DNA of 64,000 nt from Erwinia persicina NBRC 102418 (GTDB taxonomy: Bacteria; Pseudomonadota; Gammaproteobacteria; Enterobacterales; Enterobacteriaceae): assembly GCF_001571305.1 (NCBI RefSeq), contig NZ_BCTN01000007.1, forward strand, positions 124,001 through 188,000, in the 5' to 3' direction. Below are positions 42,090 to 53,145 of this stretch, piece by piece. Below the pieces are notes generated by a model. It was not told the DNA's origin. It saw nothing but the letters and a program-made list of their open reading frames with translations, and made no database searches. The stretch's first letter is position 1, and every line of letters starts with the position of its first letter. A program made the position numbers and the translations under genes.

Positions 42090-42386
42090 TTACTCACTGC
42101 CCGGGATAATTTTCTGCAAGTTGTACAGCGTGATCAACGAACGGAGCTTGTCGGTAATGCCGGTAAACCGGGGAACCCGTCCCCGCTGTATGGCAATCTG
42201 CCGCAGGTGGACCAGCAAAGCCAGCCCACCAGAGTCAACGCGCTCCAGTCCGGAGACATCAATCGTCTCAACCCACTGCATCACCGCATCACGCTGTTGC
42301 CAGAGGGGTAACAGCGTTTCGCGCTCCAGTTCTCCCGAGAGGCGCAGAATATCCGACTCCACCTCCCAACGCAGTTGATCGCTCAT
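42090..42386 (-). CDS. mlaB: phospholipid transport STAS protein MlaB
   Basis: A 98-residue cytoplasmic STAS-domain protein that binds and stabilises the MlaF ATPase of the MlaFEDB complex. The STAS core reads WVETIDVSGLERVDSGGLALLVHL (about 37-60). Its ATG overlaps the mlaC stop by one base. Last of the mlaFEDCB genes. Confidence 0.94.
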   Translation of the reverse strand: MSDQLRWEVESDILRLSGELERETLLPLWQQRDAVMQWVETIDVSGLERVDSGGLALLVHLRQIAIQRGRVPRFTGITDKLRSLITLYNLQKIIPGSE

Positions 42387-43021
42387 TACGACTGCTTATT
42401 AAGAGTAATCGGCTGGTTAGCATAGGATTTCAGCTGTTCTGTTAATCCATCAATGCCTTTCTTGCGCAGGATATCACTCCACTCATTCTGTTTCGTGGTG
42501 ATCATGCTGACGCCTTCAGCGATCATGTCGTACGCCTGCCAGTGGTTGCTCACACTGTTTTTACGCCACTGGAAGTCCAGACGGACCGGTGGACGCCCGT
42601 TCGGGTCGATGATGGTGACACGAATGGCAATAATATTGGCATCGCCCAGGGGCTGCGCGGGGGCGATCTGGTAAGTCTGTCCGTTATACATGGCCAGTGC
42701 CTGACCGTATGCCTGGGCCAGGTAATCACCGAAGGCTTTGAAATAAGCCTCACGCTGTGCAGGCGTAGCCTCTTTGTAGTAGCGGCCCAGCACCAGCGCA
42801 CCGGCATATTTAATCTGCACATACGGCAACAGTTCTTCACGAACGATCTGACGCAGATAGTTCGGATCCTGCTTGATTTTAGGTTGTTCCGTTTTAAGGC
42901 GCGTAAAGGTTTTTTCCGCAGCCTCACCCATTAATTTATAGGGGTCGGTTTGATCCGCCGCTGCATTTGCCGCCAGTGGCGCGACGATCAGCATCGCAAC
43001 CATCAGTAAACGTTTAAACAT
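42386..43021 (-). CDS. mlaC: periplasmic phospholipid-binding protein MlaC
   Basis: A 211-residue periplasmic carrier, the same length as E. coli MlaC, that shuttles phospholipids between the outer-membrane MlaA-porin complex and MlaFEDB. The signal peptide [20 protein letters not shown] is cleaved near residue 20-21. The mature Tol-Tol-Ttg2 family domain includes [31 protein letters not shown]. It overlaps mlaD and mlaB by single bases (TAATG). Confidence 0.96.
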   Translation of the reverse strand: MFKRLLMVAMLIVAPLAANAAADQTDPYKLMGEAAEKTFTRLKTEQPKIKQDPNYLRQIVREELLPYVQIKYAGALVLGRYYKEATPAQREAYFKAFGDYLAQAYGQALAMYNGQTYQIAPAQPLGDANIIAIRVTIIDPNGRPPVRLDFQWRKNSVSNHWQAYDMIAEGVSMITTKQNEWSDILRKKGIDGLTEQLKSYANQPITLNKQS

Positions 43022-43581
43022 TATTTGACCTCTCCTGAATTGTTCGCTGCCGGTGCAGGCTCTGAAGCTGGCTGTTCGTCAGATGCAGCTGCATTTTTGT
43101 CTTTATCATCACCACTGCCACTTTTGTACAGGAACTGACCTATCAGATCTTCCAGTACCATGGCGGATTTCGTGTCCTGAATGGTACCGCCATCTTTCAG
43201 TGTAGCAGTGCCCATTTCCGGGTCGTCAAAACCAATATTCATGGCAAGATATTGCTCACCCAAAAGACCGGACGTTCGCACCGCGAGTGAACTGGTATCA
43301 GGAATATTGTTGTACTTATCTTCAATATCCATGGTGACTTTGGGTGAGTAATTTTTCGGATCGAGACTGATATCCACCACACGACCGATCACCACCCCCC
43401 CCACTTTCACCGGTGAACCGGCTTTCAGCCCACCGATATTATCGAAAGTCGCATAGAGCTTCCAGGTGGGCTCATTACCAAGTGATTTAAGGTCAGCCAC
43501 GCGCAGACAGAGAAAAATAATCGCGCACAGCGCCAGCATTAAAAAGGCACCTACCCAAATTTCGCTTTTTTTCGTTTGCAT
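43021..43581 (-). CDS. mlaD: MCE-domain phospholipid transport protein MlaD
   Basis: A 186-residue inner-membrane protein with one N-terminal transmembrane helix (about 8-30) and a periplasmic MCE domain that forms a hexameric lipid channel. The MCE core is [27 protein letters not shown] (about 42-68). The C-terminus after 150 is a low-complexity Asp/Ala/Pro tail. The ATG at 43581 matches the MQTKK start of the family. Confidence 0.96.
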   Translation of the reverse strand: MQTKKSEIWVGAFLMLALCAIIFLCLRVADLKSLGNEPTWKLYATFDNIGGLKAGSPVKVGGVVIGRVVDISLDPKNYSPKVTMDIEDKYNNIPDTSSLAVRTSGLLGEQYLAMNIGFDDPEMGTATLKDGGTIQDTKSAMVLEDLIGQFLYKSGSGDDKDKNAAASDEQPASEPAPAANNSGEVK

Positions 43582-43585
43582 CGAA

Positions 43586-44368
43586 TCAGTTCCCAAACAT
43601 CAGTGCCGTAAGCACAAAATCCAGACCGAGCACAGCCAGTGAAGCATGTACTACGGTACGCGTCGTTGCCCGACTGATCCCTTCAGAGGTCGGAATGGCG
43701 TCATAGCCGTTAAACAGCGCAATCCAGGTCACGGTCACCGCGAACACGGCACTTTTGATCACGCAGTTAATAATATCGGTACGCAGATCGACCGCATTCT
43801 GCATCGCTGACCAGAAGAACCCGGGATCGATCCCCTTCCAGCTCACCCCCACCAGCCCACCGCCCAGAATGCCTACCGCGACAAAAATCAGGGTCAGCAG
43901 CGGCATACTGATCACCCCGGCCCAGAAACGCGGCGAGATGATGCGACGCAAGGGGTCAACGGCCATCATTTCCATACTGGAAAGCTGTTCGGTGGCCTTC
44001 ATCAAACCAATTTCAGCGGTCAACGCCGATCCGGCGCGTCCGGCAAACAGCAGCGCGGTGACCACGGGCCCCAGTTCGCGTAGCAGGGATATCGCCACCA
44101 TCATTCCCAGGCTGGTTTCGGCGCTGTAGGTTTTCAACACCAGATAGCCTTGCAGCCCCAGCACCATCCCGATGAACAATCCTGACACCACGACAATCAG
44201 TAACGACAGCACACCAACGCTGTATAACTGTTTTATCAGCAACGGCGTATGTTTACGAAAGCGGGGAATGCCAAATAACGCATGGAATAACATTAAACCT
44301 GCGCGGCCGAAGGAGGCACAGGTGTTAATCCCTTGTCGCCCCAGTGATGCCAGTGCGCGTATAAACAT
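43586..44368 (-). CDS. mlaE: phospholipid ABC transporter permease MlaE
   Basis: A 260-residue permease with several transmembrane helices, full family length. Typical segments are [26 protein letters not shown] and [23 protein letters not shown]. The ATG at 44368 overlaps the mlaF stop by one base and is preferred over the GTG one codon earlier. Forms the membrane core of MlaFEDB. Confidence 0.96.
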   Translation of the reverse strand: MFIRALASLGRQGINTCASFGRAGLMLFHALFGIPRFRKHTPLLIKQLYSVGVLSLLIVVVSGLFIGMVLGLQGYLVLKTYSAETSLGMMVAISLLRELGPVVTALLFAGRAGSALTAEIGLMKATEQLSSMEMMAVDPLRRIISPRFWAGVISMPLLTLIFVAVGILGGGLVGVSWKGIDPGFFWSAMQNAVDLRTDIINCVIKSAVFAVTVTWIALFNGYDAIPTSEGISRATTRTVVHASLAVLGLDFVLTALMFGN

Positions 44369-45189
44369 CACTCTTTCCCCCTCCCTGAGCCGACCAAGTC
44401 TTGCAGATAATCCCCTGCCGGGAAGCGGAACGGCACTGGCCCATCGGCAATGCCATCAATAAACTGTCGAACACGGGCATCGTTATTTTCACGTAATTCA
44501 GGCGCGGTGCCCTGCGCAATCACTTTTTGATCGGCAATGATATACGCGTAGTCAGCAATACTGAGCACTTCAGGTACGTCGTGAGACACCACAATACAGG
44601 TGACGCCTAAAGCGTGATTCAGCTCATCGATTAATTTGACCAGCACGCCCATAGTAATGGGATCCTGCCCCACAAACGGTTCATCGAACATGATGAGATC
44701 GGGTTCCAGCGCGATAGCCCGCGCCAGCGCAGCACGCCGCGCCATACCGCCTGAAAGTTCAGAGGGCTTGAGGTTCGCCGCCCCCCGTAACCCAACGGCC
44801 TCCAGTTTCATCATCACCGTGCTGTTCAATAACGGCAGCGGTAACCTGGAGTGTTCCCGTAACGGCCATGCCACGTTGTCAAACACCGTTAAATCGGTAA
44901 ATAAGGCCCCAGACTGGAACAGCATACTCATTTTTTTTCGCGCCTCATAAAGCCGCGAACGGGAAAGCGTCGGGATATTCTCACCGTTAAACCAGATCTG
45001 GCCACTATCGGGCGGGATTTGCCCCCCAATAAGCCGCAGTAACGTGGTTTTACCAATGCCGGATGGCCCCATGATAGCGGTAACTTTTCCTTTGGGCACC
45101 GTAAGCGAGATGTTATCGAAAATCAGCCGGTTGCCACGGGAAAAACTCACCCCCTGGACATCCACCAGATTCATCTCCGTCTGGCTCAT
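44368..45189 (-). CDS. mlaF: phospholipid ABC transporter ATPase MlaF
   Basis: A 273-residue ABC ATPase (E. coli 269). Walker [10 protein letters not shown] (about 41-49), the signature LSGGMARR, Walker B LIMFDEPF and the switch His in VVSHD are intact. It powers retrograde phospholipid transport that keeps outer-membrane asymmetry. First gene of the mlaFEDCB operon, divergent from yrbG. Confidence 0.96.
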   Translation of the reverse strand: MSQTEMNLVDVQGVSFSRGNRLIFDNISLTVPKGKVTAIMGPSGIGKTTLLRLIGGQIPPDSGQIWFNGENIPTLSRSRLYEARKKMSMLFQSGALFTDLTVFDNVAWPLREHSRLPLPLLNSTVMMKLEAVGLRGAANLKPSELSGGMARRAALARAIALEPDLIMFDEPFVGQDPITMGVLVKLIDELNHALGVTCIVVSHDVPEVLSIADYAYIIADQKVIAQGTAPELRENNDARVRQFIDGIADGPVPFRFPAGDYLQDLVGSGRGKE

Positions 45190-45417
45190 AGTTACCTCGA
45201 CCTCTATTCTAAGACGATTAATTTACTCCCGATGGTAACGTATTAACCCTCGGACCGGGCATTTTTACAGAAACTTACCTCTGTTGCGTAGCTAAAGCTG
45301 CCATAAGTTTTACTTTTTGTCCTGAGATCGTCAAAATCATGGCCACTAAAATAACCTTGCCTGATTTCATTGCCGCTACCCGTCTTTGACGATATTACCT
45401 CACTAAAAGGACACTTC

Positions 45418-46398
45418 ATGCTCGTCGCTACAGCACTACTGATTATCGGTTTAGTCTTACTGGTTTATGGAGCCGATCGTCTGGTGTTTAGCGCCGCCAT
45501 CTTATGTCGTTCTGTCGGCATCCCGCCGCTGATCATCGGGATGACGGTCGTGGGGATCGGAACTTCACTGCCTGAATTGATCGTCTCTTTCTCTGCCGCC
45601 TCGCACGGACAGATGGATATCGCAGTGGGGACCGCGATGGGGTCGAATATTACCAATATTTTGTTGATATTGGGAGGCGCGGCACTCCTCCATCCCTTAA
45701 GCGTGCATTCGAACCTGGTGCGCCGTGAACTGCCGCTGATGCTGCTGGTCACCCTGCTGTGCGGCGTGACGCTGTTCGATAATGAACTGAGCCGTAACGA
45801 TGGCCTGGCCCTGATCGCTATCGCGGCACTCTATCTCTGGTTCATCATCAAAATTGCCCGCCGGGCTGAACGCGACAACAACGATTCGCTGACGCGTGAG
45901 CAACTGGCTGAACTGCCCCGCGACGAAGTCGGTAATACCGTCGCCTTCCTGTGGCTGGCGGTCGCGCTGATTGTGCTGCCAATGTCCACGCGGATGGTGA
46001 TCGACAACGCCACGGTCATCGCTGACTATTTTGGCGTCAGTGAACTGGTCATTGGTCTGACGATCATTTCGGTAGGCACCAGCCTGCCTGAACTGGCCAC
46101 CGTCATCGCCGGCGCATTAAAAGGCGAAGATGATATCGCCATCGGTAATCTGATTGGTTCTAACATCTATAATACCGCGATTGTGCTGGGTCTCCCGGCG
46201 CTGATCCACCCCGGTACACTCGACCCCGCTATCTTTGCCCGTGACTATTGGGTAATGCTCGGTGTCAGTGCCATCTTTACTCTGATCTGTTTGCAGCGCA
46301 GTCGCCGCATTGGTCGGCTGGCTGGCGCGTTGTTGCTGTGCGGATTTATCGTCTGGGTAGGGATGCTTTACGGCTTCCCCTCAGTGACCTTCTGGTAA
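45418..46398 (+). CDS. yrbG: calcium/sodium antiporter-family protein YrbG
   Basis: A 326-residue CaCA-family membrane protein (E. coli 325) with about ten helices in two inverted repeats. Each repeat has the cation-binding motif: VGIGTSLPELIVS near residue 45 and SVGTSLPELATV near 220. The ATG at 45418 has AAAGGA upstream. It is not known to be needed for LPS, but it heads the kdsD-kdsC-lptCAB cluster and is 15 bases from kdsD. Confidence 0.94.
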   Translation: MLVATALLIIGLVLLVYGADRLVFSAAILCRSVGIPPLIIGMTVVGIGTSLPELIVSFSAASHGQMDIAVGTAMGSNITNILLILGGAALLHPLSVHSNLVRRELPLMLLVTLLCGVTLFDNELSRNDGLALIAIAALYLWFIIKIARRAERDNNDSLTREQLAELPRDEVGNTVAFLWLAVALIVLPMSTRMVIDNATVIADYFGVSELVIGLTIISVGTSLPELATVIAGALKGEDDIAIGNLIGSNIYNTAIVLGLPALIHPGTLDPAIFARDYWVMLGVSAIFTLICLQRSRRIGRLAGALLLCGFIVWVGMLYGFPSVTFW

Positions 46399-46413
46399 AA
46401 GGACTGGAAAATT

Positions 46414-47400
46414 ATGGTGCATATCACTGCCCATCCCGACTTTGACTTTCAACAGGCCGGGAAAGAAGTACTGCGAATTGAACGTGAAGGGCTGGAGCAG
46501 CTCGACCAGTACATCAATGACGACTTCACCCGCGCCTGCGAACTGATCTATCACTGTTCAGGTAAAGTGGTAGTGATGGGGATGGGTAAATCCGGGCATG
46601 TAGGGAAAAAGATCGCTGCCACCTTTGCCAGCACCGGCAGCCCGGCTTTCTTTGTTCATCCTGCGGAAGCCAGCCATGGCGATCTCGGCATGGTGAGCGC
46701 CAGTGACGTGGTGATCGCGATATCCAACTCCGGTGAATCCTCTGAAGTCCTGGCACTGATTCCGGTGCTGAAACGCCTGCGGGTTACGCTGATCTGCATG
46801 ACAGGGCGGCCGGAAAGTGCAATGGGCCGCGCAGCGGATGTGCATCTCTGTGTTAAAGTGCCGCAGGAAGCCTGTCCGCTGGGGCTGGCTCCGACCACCA
46901 GCACGACGGCAACCCTGGTGATGGGCGATGCCCTGGCCGTCGCACTGTTGAAAGCACGGGGCTTTACGCCGGAAGATTTCGCACTCTCCCACCCTGGCGG
47001 TGCGCTGGGGCGTAAACTGCTGCTGCGCGTTGATGATATTATGCACTCCGGTAGCGAAATGCCGCACGTAAGCCGCGATGCCTCACTGCGGGATGCATTG
47101 CTGGAAATAACGCGTAAAAATATGGGAATGACGGTCATCTGCAACGATTTAATGAAAATCGAAGGCATTTTTACCGACGGGGATTTACGCCGCGTATTTG
47201 ATATGGGCATCGATATCCAGCACGCTGGCATTGAAAGTGTCATGACGCCGGGCGGTATCCGCGTCCGGCCCAATACGCTGGCTGTCGATGCATTGAATCT
47301 GATGCAGAGTAAGAATATTACCTGTGTCATGGTCGCCGATGGCGACACACTGCTGGGCGTGGTGCATATGCATGACATGCTGCGGGCTGGCGTCGTTTAA
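46414..47400 (+). CDS. kdsD: arabinose-5-phosphate isomerase KdsD
   Basis: A 328-residue isomerase, exact E. coli length, converting ribulose-5-phosphate to arabinose-5-phosphate for KDO synthesis. The N-terminal SIS domain has GMGKSGHVGKKIAATFAS (about 52-69) and the HPAEASHGDLGMV catalytic loop. Two CBS domains fill the C-terminal third (from about 205, DIMHSGSEMPHV). Next gene is kdsC, 18 bases on. Confidence 0.97.
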   Translation: MVHITAHPDFDFQQAGKEVLRIEREGLEQLDQYINDDFTRACELIYHCSGKVVVMGMGKSGHVGKKIAATFASTGSPAFFVHPAEASHGDLGMVSASDVVIAISNSGESSEVLALIPVLKRLRVTLICMTGRPESAMGRAADVHLCVKVPQEACPLGLAPTTSTTATLVMGDALAVALLKARGFTPEDFALSHPGGALGRKLLLRVDDIMHSGSEMPHVSRDASLRDALLEITRKNMGMTVICNDLMKIEGIFTDGDLRRVFDMGIDIQHAGIESVMTPGGIRVRPNTLAVDALNLMQSKNITCVMVADGDTLLGVVHMHDMLRAGVV

Positions 47401-47418
47401 CAAAGGAAGTCGAGAGCA

Positions 47419-47985
47419 ATGCGTGATTCATCAGCCACCGTAGAGACCTGCTACGGCCCGGTTAGCCAGCAGGTCATTTCCCGCGCGCAGAAGATTAAAT
47501 TGCTGATCTGCGATGTGGACGGTGTAATGTCGGACGGCATCATTTACCAGGGCAACAGTGGTGAAGAGCTGAAGGCCTTCAATGTTCGCGATGGCTATGG
47601 CATTCGCTGCCTGCTAACCAGCGATATTGAGGTTGCGATTATTACCGGCCGTAAAGCCAAACTGCTGGAAGATCGCTGTGCCACACTGGGGATTACTCAT
47701 CTTTACCAGGGACAGACGGATAAGCTTTTGGCCTTCCGTGAACTTCTGGATACACTGTCACTCAATGCAGAGCAGGTTGCCTATATTGGCGATGACCTGA
47801 TTGACTGGCCGGTTATGGCCGAGGTCGGCCTGAGCGTAACCGTTGCTGACGCCCATCCCGTTTTACTTCCACGCGCCGATTATGTGACGCGGATTGCGGG
47901 TGGCCGTGGCGCAGTACGGGAAATTTGCGATCTCCTGTTGATTGCACAGGGTAAGTTTGATGAGGCCAAAGGGCAGTCGGTATGA
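47419..47985 (+). CDS. kdsC: KDO-8-phosphate phosphatase KdsC
   Basis: A 188-residue HAD-family phosphatase, same length as E. coli KdsC, releasing KDO from its 8-phosphate. The nucleophile motif LLICDVDGVMSDG (about 30-42) has the two catalytic Asp residues; the C-terminal motif is YIGDDLIDWPVM. The stop overlaps the lptC start by 4 bases. Confidence 0.97.
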   Translation: MRDSSATVETCYGPVSQQVISRAQKIKLLICDVDGVMSDGIIYQGNSGEELKAFNVRDGYGIRCLLTSDIEVAIITGRKAKLLEDRCATLGITHLYQGQTDKLLAFRELLDTLSLNAEQVAYIGDDLIDWPVMAEVGLSVTVADAHPVLLPRADYVTRIAGGRGAVREICDLLLIAQGKFDEAKGQSV

Positions 47986-48557
47986 GTAAAACGAGACGCT
48001 GGATAACGATGATTCTGGCGCTGATCGCCATTGTGCTGATTGGCTGGAATCTGACCGCGACGGATGACAATGACGACGCGGTAAAGAATGACAACAATGA
48101 ACCGACCTATATGAGCGATAATTCACATACGGTCGTTTATAACCCTGCGGGGGCACTGAGCTATAAGCTGGTCTCTGACAAAGTTACCTATTTTTCAGCC
48201 GACGCAGTGAGCTGGTTCGATAACCCGGTAATGACGACCTACGACGAAAATAAGGTTCCCACCTGGTCGGTACGGGGGGATAAGGCCAAACTGACGAACG
48301 ATCGCATGTTGTATCTTTATGGTCATGTGGAAGTAAACAGCCTGACAAAAGACGCACAGCTTGAGCGTATCAAAACCGATAACGCTCAGATCAACCTGAC
48401 GACGCAGGATGTTACCTCTGACGATCAGGTCACGCTTTATGGCCGCAGCTTTAACTCTACAGGTATGAAGATGCGTGGAAATTTACGGAAGAAAACTGCC
48501 GAGTTGATTGAAAAGGTCAAAACATCTTATGAAATTCAAAATGAACAAAAGCCTTAA
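47982..48557 (+). CDS. lptC: LPS export protein LptC
   Basis: A 191-residue bitopic inner-membrane protein, the same length as E. coli LptC. A single transmembrane helix (about 6-25) anchors a periplasmic beta-jellyroll that receives LPS from LptB2FG and passes it to LptA. It overlaps kdsC by 4 bases and lptA by 29, so the three are translationally linked. Confidence 0.96.
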   Translation: MSKTRRWITMILALIAIVLIGWNLTATDDNDDAVKNDNNEPTYMSDNSHTVVYNPAGALSYKLVSDKVTYFSADAVSWFDNPVMTTYDENKVPTWSVRGDKAKLTNDRMLYLYGHVEVNSLTKDAQLERIKTDNAQINLTTQDVTSDDQVTLYGRSFNSTGMKMRGNLRKKTAELIEKVKTSYEIQNEQKP

Positions 48558-49077
48558 ATTACTGACTGCTACCCTCCTGTTCGCGGCGAGCGTTCCGGCT
48601 TTTGCCCTGACCGGTGACTCAGAGAAACCGGTCAACGTTGACTCGGAAAATCAGGCGCTGGATATGCAGGGCAATGTGGCCACCTTTACCGGTAAAGTCA
48701 TTGTGACCCAGGGAACCATCAAAATTACGGCGGATAAAGTCGTGGTGACCCGTCCGGGCGGCGACAGCAATAAAACCATCGTGGATGCCTACGGCAACCC
48801 GGCGACCTTTTACCAGATGCAGGACAGCGGAAAACCCGTACAGGGCCATGCGCAAAAAATGCATTACGAACTGGCAAAAGACCTGGTGGAATTAACAGGC
48901 AATGCTTACCTGGAACAGTTGGACAGCAACGTCAAAGGCGACCGCATCACCTATCTGGTGAAAGAGCAAAAAATGCAGGCCTTCGGCAGCTCCGGCAAAC
49001 GTGTCACTACCGTACTGGTACCGTCACAGCTGCAGGACAAAGGCACACCGTCAAACGGTCAGAAAAAGAGTAACTAA
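48529..49077 (+). CDS. lptA: periplasmic LPS-bridge protein LptA
   Basis: A 182-residue periplasmic protein (E. coli 185) that forms the beta-jellyroll bridge carrying LPS to the outer membrane. The signal peptide ends at about residue 27 (ASVPAFA). The OstA-type core includes [22 protein letters not shown] and [19 protein letters not shown]. The ATG at 48529 matches the MKFK start of the family and lies inside the lptC 3' end. Confidence 0.96.
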   Translation: MKFKMNKSLKLLTATLLFAASVPAFALTGDSEKPVNVDSENQALDMQGNVATFTGKVIVTQGTIKITADKVVVTRPGGDSNKTIVDAYGNPATFYQMQDSGKPVQGHAQKMHYELAKDLVELTGNAYLEQLDSNVKGDRITYLVKEQKMQAFGSSGKRVTTVLVPSQLQDKGTPSNGQKKSN

Positions 49078-49082
49078 CGAAC

Positions 49083-49808
49083 ATGGCAACCTTAATTGCG
49101 GAAAACCTGGCGAAGGCATACAAAGGCCGTCGCGTGGTTGAAGATGTCAGCCTGCAGGTCAAGTCTGGCGAAATCGTGGGTCTGCTTGGCCCGAACGGCG
49201 CGGGTAAAACCACGACGTTTTATATGGTCGTAGGCATTGTCCCTCGTGATGCCGGCCGCATTATCATTGATGATGAAGATATCAGCATTCTGCCGCTGCA
49301 CGCGCGCGCGCGTCGGGGTATTGGCTATTTGCCACAGGAAGCGTCTATTTTCCGTCGTCTGAGCGTGTTTGATAACCTGATGGCAGTACTGCAGATCCGT
49401 GAAGATCTTACCAGCGAACAGCGCGAAGATCGCGCGAATGAACTGCTGGAAGAGTTTCATATCGCGCATCTGCGTGACAGCCTGGGCCAGGCACTTTCCG
49501 GCGGTGAACGTCGCCGCGTAGAGATTGCCCGCGCACTGGCCGCCAATCCGAAGTTCATCCTGCTGGATGAGCCTTTTGCGGGTGTTGATCCGATTTCCGT
49601 CATTGATATCAAGAAGATCATTGAACATCTGCGCGACAGTGGCCTGGGGGTTCTGATCACCGACCACAACGTCCGTGAGACGCTTGCCGTCTGTGAGCGT
49701 GCCTATATCGTCAGCCAGGGGCATCTTATCGCCCACGGCACCCCGGAAGCGATCCTGGCCGATGAACAAGTTAAGCGTGTCTATTTGGGCGAAGAGTTCA
49801 GACTCTGA
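49083..49808 (+). CDS. lptB: LPS export ABC transporter ATPase LptB
   Basis: A 241-residue ABC ATPase, exact E. coli length, that powers LPS extraction with LptFG. Walker [10 protein letters not shown] (about 37-45), the signature LSGGERRR, Walker [13 protein letters not shown] and the switch His in ITDHNV are present. It lies 5 bases after lptA and 48 bases before rpoN. Confidence 0.97.
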   Translation: MATLIAENLAKAYKGRRVVEDVSLQVKSGEIVGLLGPNGAGKTTTFYMVVGIVPRDAGRIIIDDEDISILPLHARARRGIGYLPQEASIFRRLSVFDNLMAVLQIREDLTSEQREDRANELLEEFHIAHLRDSLGQALSGGERRRVEIARALAANPKFILLDEPFAGVDPISVIDIKKIIEHLRDSGLGVLITDHNVRETLAVCERAYIVSQGHLIAHGTPEAILADEQVKRVYLGEEFRL

Positions 49809-49856
49809 TAAGGTGTTTGCATTCGGTAGGTTTTCTGGGGAATTAAGACTCTGAAC

Positions 49857-51290
49857 ATGAAGCAAGGTTTACAACTCAGGCTGAGTCAACAGCTTGCCAT
49901 GACGCCACAGTTGCAGCAGGCCATTCGCCTGCTGCAACTCTCTACGCTTGAACTACAGCAGGAAATTCAGCTGGCGCTGGAAAGTAACCCGTTGCTTGAA
50001 CAAACCGACATTCATGAAGAAGTCGATACCCGCGAATATCAGGAAACTGAAGCGCTGGATACCCGGGAAGCGCTGGAACAGAAGGACATGCCTGAAGAAC
50101 TGCCGCTGGACGCCACCTGGGACGAAATTTATACCGCAGGGACCCCCTCCGGTACCGGGACGGATTATCACGATGATGAACTGCCCGTCTATCAGGGTGA
50201 AACTACCCAGACGCTGCAGGATTATCTGATGTGGCAGGTGGAACTGACGCCGTTCACCGACACCGACCGGGCGATCGCCACCTCGATTGTGGATGCGGTG
50301 GACGATACGGGGTATCTGACGGCCTCGCTGGAAGAAATTCTGGAAAGCATGGGCAGCGACGACCTGACTATCGACGAAGTGGAAGCGGTGCTGAAACGTG
50401 TACAGCGCTTTGATCCGATTGGCGTTTGTGCGCGTGATTTACGCGACTGTCTGCTGGTTCAACTTTCACAGTTTTCTGCCGACTTCCCCCTGCTGAAAGA
50501 AGCGCGTCTGATTGTCAGCGAGCATCTTGATCTGCTGGCGAATCATGATTTTCGGAGTCTGATGCGTGTCACCCGCCTTAAGGAAGAGGTGCTCAAAGGT
50601 GCGATGCAGGTGATTCAGGCGCTTGACCCGCGCCCGGGACAGTCAATCAATACGCAAGAACCTGAGTATGTCATCCCTGATGTGCTGGTCCGTAAAGTCA
50701 GTAACCGCTGGACCGTTGAGCTTAATGCCGACAGCGTGCCGCGCCTGAAAATCAACCAGCACTATGCATCGTTAGGTTCCAGCTCACGCAGCGACAGTGA
50801 TTCGCAGTTTATCCGCAGTAATCTGCAGGAAGCGAAATGGCTGATAAAAAGTCTGGAAAGTCGTAACGATACGCTGCTGAAAGTCACGCGCTGCATCGTT
50901 GAACAGCAGCAGGCTTTTTTTGAGCAAGGTGAAGAGCATATGCGTCCCATGGTGCTTGCGGATATCGCCAGTGCCGTTGAAATGCATGAATCGACGATTT
51001 CCCGTGTGACCACCCAGAAGTATCTGCACAGCCCACGGGGCATCTTTGAACTGAAGTATTTTTTTTCCAGTCACGTCAACACCGAGGGCGGAGGCGAAGC
51101 CTCATCCACGGCTATCCGTGCGCTGGTGAAAAAGTTAATCTCGGCGGAGAATCCCGTCAAACCACTCAGCGACAGCAAGCTGACCTCCATGCTTTCCGAA
51201 CAGGGAATTATGGTCGCAAGGCGCACTGTGGCAAAATACCGAGAGTCTTTATCCATCCCGCCATCAAATCAGCGCAAACAGCTGGTCTGA
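49857..51290 (+). CDS. rpoN: RNA polymerase sigma-54 factor
   Basis: A 477-residue sigma-54, E. coli length, directing RNA polymerase to nitrogen and stress promoters with enhancer-binding activators. Region I at the N-terminus is Gln/Leu-rich ([20 protein letters not shown]), region II is acidic (about 60-110), and region III contains the core-binding and DNA-binding parts with the RpoN box [12 protein letters not shown] near residue 460. It is followed by hpf, ptsN, rapZ and npr. Confidence 0.98.
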   Translation: MKQGLQLRLSQQLAMTPQLQQAIRLLQLSTLELQQEIQLALESNPLLEQTDIHEEVDTREYQETEALDTREALEQKDMPEELPLDATWDEIYTAGTPSGTGTDYHDDELPVYQGETTQTLQDYLMWQVELTPFTDTDRAIATSIVDAVDDTGYLTASLEEILESMGSDDLTIDEVEAVLKRVQRFDPIGVCARDLRDCLLVQLSQFSADFPLLKEARLIVSEHLDLLANHDFRSLMRVTRLKEEVLKGAMQVIQALDPRPGQSINTQEPEYVIPDVLVRKVSNRWTVELNADSVPRLKINQHYASLGSSSRSDSDSQFIRSNLQEAKWLIKSLESRNDTLLKVTRCIVEQQQAFFEQGEEHMRPMVLADIASAVEMHESTISRVTTQKYLHSPRGIFELKYFFSSHVNTEGGGEASSTAIRALVKKLISAENPVKPLSDSKLTSMLSEQGIMVARRTVAKYRESLSIPPSNQRKQLV

Positions 51291-51312
51291 ACGAACTGAG
51301 AAGGAAGACACT

Positions 51313-51600
51313 ATGCAGCTCAATATCACTGGACAACACGTTGAAATCACCGAACCACTGCGCGAATTTTTGACTGAAAAGTTTGCCAAACTGGAACATT
51401 ATTTTGATCGCATTAATCAGGTCTATATTGTGTTGAAAGTGGAGAAAGTGACACAGATTGCAGATGCTACGCTGCATGTGAACGGCGGGGAGCTGCACGC
51501 CACCTCGGAAGATAAAGATATGTACGCGGCGATTGATGGGCTGATCGACAAGCTGACTCGCCAGTTAAATAAACATAAAGACAAGCTCAAACAACACTAA
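51313..51600 (+). CDS. hpf: ribosome hibernation-promoting factor HPF
   Basis: A 95-residue short HPF that binds the 30S decoding region and promotes 100S ribosome dimers in stationary phase. The sequence starts MQLNITGQHVEITEPLREF and ends in a basic Lys-rich tail. It is 22 bases after rpoN; a 177-base gap with a possible internal promoter separates it from ptsN. Confidence 0.97.
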   Translation: MQLNITGQHVEITEPLREFLTEKFAKLEHYFDRINQVYIVLKVEKVTQIADATLHVNGGELHATSEDKDMYAAIDGLIDKLTRQLNKHKDKLKQH

Positions 51601-51777
51601 ATTCACCATGCATTGATGGTTTTTCAGCAGTGACCCCTTTTAAGGTTAAGCTGAAAGCAGTATCGGCTCGTATTCTTCCGGGGATATGAGCCGTTAATCA
51701 ATACGTCATGTTAATCTCTTACTTCGAACCAGGGAGAAGAGTGACTTGCCTGCGGCAGTGAAAAGTTAAGTGAAACT

Positions 51778-52260
51778 ATGATGAACAATGATTTGAAACT
51801 GGAACTGGGCTCCGTGCTGAGCGTCTCATGTACCCGTAATGGTGTACATTGCCAAAGCAAAAAACGGGCGCTGGAAATTATCAGCGAACTGGCAGCTAAA
51901 CAGCTTAACCTTCCGCATCAGACAATTTTTGAAGCTATTCTGACGCGTGAGAGGATGGGGAGTACCGGTATCGGTAATGGCATTGCCATCCCGCATGGCA
52001 AGCTGGAGGAAGATACTCTGCGTGCTGTGGGCGTTTTTATTCGCCTTGATCAGCCCATCGCGTTCGATGCCATTGATAATCAGCCTGTGGATCTGCTGTT
52101 TGCCCTGCTGGTGCCAGCCGATCAATGTAAAACACATCTGCATACGTTGTCTCTGGTGGCCAAGCGCCTCGCAGACAAAACCGTACTGCGGCGTCTGCGA
52201 TCCGCCCAGAGCGATGAAGATCTCTACGCGATCATCACGGAAGATCACGAACAGAGCTAG
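51778..52260 (+). CDS. ptsN: nitrogen PTS enzyme IIA(Ntr)
   Basis: A 160-residue EIIA-Ntr (E. coli 163) of the nitrogen phosphotransferase system, regulating potassium transport and other targets by its phosphorylation state. The phospho-acceptor His is in GNGIAIPHGKLEED (about residue 73). CQSKKRALEIISELAAKQL near the N-terminus is typical. Two ATG codons in a row are possible starts. Next gene rapZ is 30 bases downstream. Confidence 0.97.
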   Translation: MMNNDLKLELGSVLSVSCTRNGVHCQSKKRALEIISELAAKQLNLPHQTIFEAILTRERMGSTGIGNGIAIPHGKLEEDTLRAVGVFIRLDQPIAFDAIDNQPVDLLFALLVPADQCKTHLHTLSLVAKRLADKTVLRRLRSAQSDEDLYAIITEDHEQS

Positions 52261-52290
52261 TCAGGCAGGTTAAATGAGGGGAATTGTGAA

Positions 52291-53145
52291 ATGGTGCTGA
52301 TGATCGTCAGCGGTCGTTCAGGCTCAGGAAAGTCAGTGGCATTACGCGCACTGGAAGACATGGGGTTTTACTGCGTGGACAACCTGCCCGTCGTCCTGCT
52401 GCCTGACCTGGCGAACTCGCTGGCCGAACGCAACATATCTGCTGCGGTAAGTATTGATGTCCGCAACATGCCGGAATCACCGGAAGTGTTTGAAACCGCA
52501 CTCAACAGTTTGCCGGACTGTTTTTCGCCACAACTTCTGTTCCTGGATGCTGACCGTAATACCTTAATTCGTCGTTACAGCGATACGCGTCGTCTGCATC
52601 CCCTCTCCAGCAAAAACCTGTCGCTGGAAAGCGCCATTGATGAAGAGAGCGATCTGCTGGAGCCTCTGCGTTCCCGCGCCGATCTGATTATTGATACCTC
52701 AGAAATGTCAGTCCATGAACTGGCAGAGATGCTTCGTACACGCCTGTTAGGTAAACGTGAACGCGAGCTGACGATGGTGTTTGAATCATTCGGCTTCAAG
52801 CACGGTATTCCAATTGATGCTGATTACGTGTTTGATGTGCGCTTTTTGCCCAACCCCCACTGGGATCCCAAACTGCGTCCGATGACCGGACTCGATCGTC
52901 CCGTGGCGGCTTTCCTCGATCGCCACACGGAAGTGCATAATTTTATCTACCAGACCCGCAGCTATCTGGAACTGTGGTTACCGATGCTGGAAACCAATAA
53001 CCGCAGCTATCTGACTGTTGCCATTGGATGCACAGGCGGCAAACACCGTTCGGTGTATATTGCCGAGCAGCTGGCGGACTATTTCCGCTCGCGGGGTAAA
53101 AACGTTCAGTCCCGTCATCGCACGCTGGAAAAACGCAAATCATGA
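52291..53145 (+). CDS. rapZ: RNase adapter protein RapZ
   Basis: A 284-residue protein, same length as E. coli RapZ, that delivers the small RNA GlmZ to RNase E and so senses glucosamine-6-phosphate. Walker A is GRSGSGKS (8-15) and Walker B-like residues follow. The C-terminal domain ([17 protein letters not shown]) ends in a basic tail used for RNA binding (LEKRKS). The stop overlaps npr by 4 bases. Confidence 0.97.
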   Translation: MVLMIVSGRSGSGKSVALRALEDMGFYCVDNLPVVLLPDLANSLAERNISAAVSIDVRNMPESPEVFETALNSLPDCFSPQLLFLDADRNTLIRRYSDTRRLHPLSSKNLSLESAIDEESDLLEPLRSRADLIIDTSEMSVHELAEMLRTRLLGKRERELTMVFESFGFKHGIPIDADYVFDVRFLPNPHWDPKLRPMTGLDRPVAAFLDRHTEVHNFIYQTRSYLELWLPMLETNNRSYLTVAIGCTGGKHRSVYIAEQLADYFRSRGKNVQSRHRTLEKRKS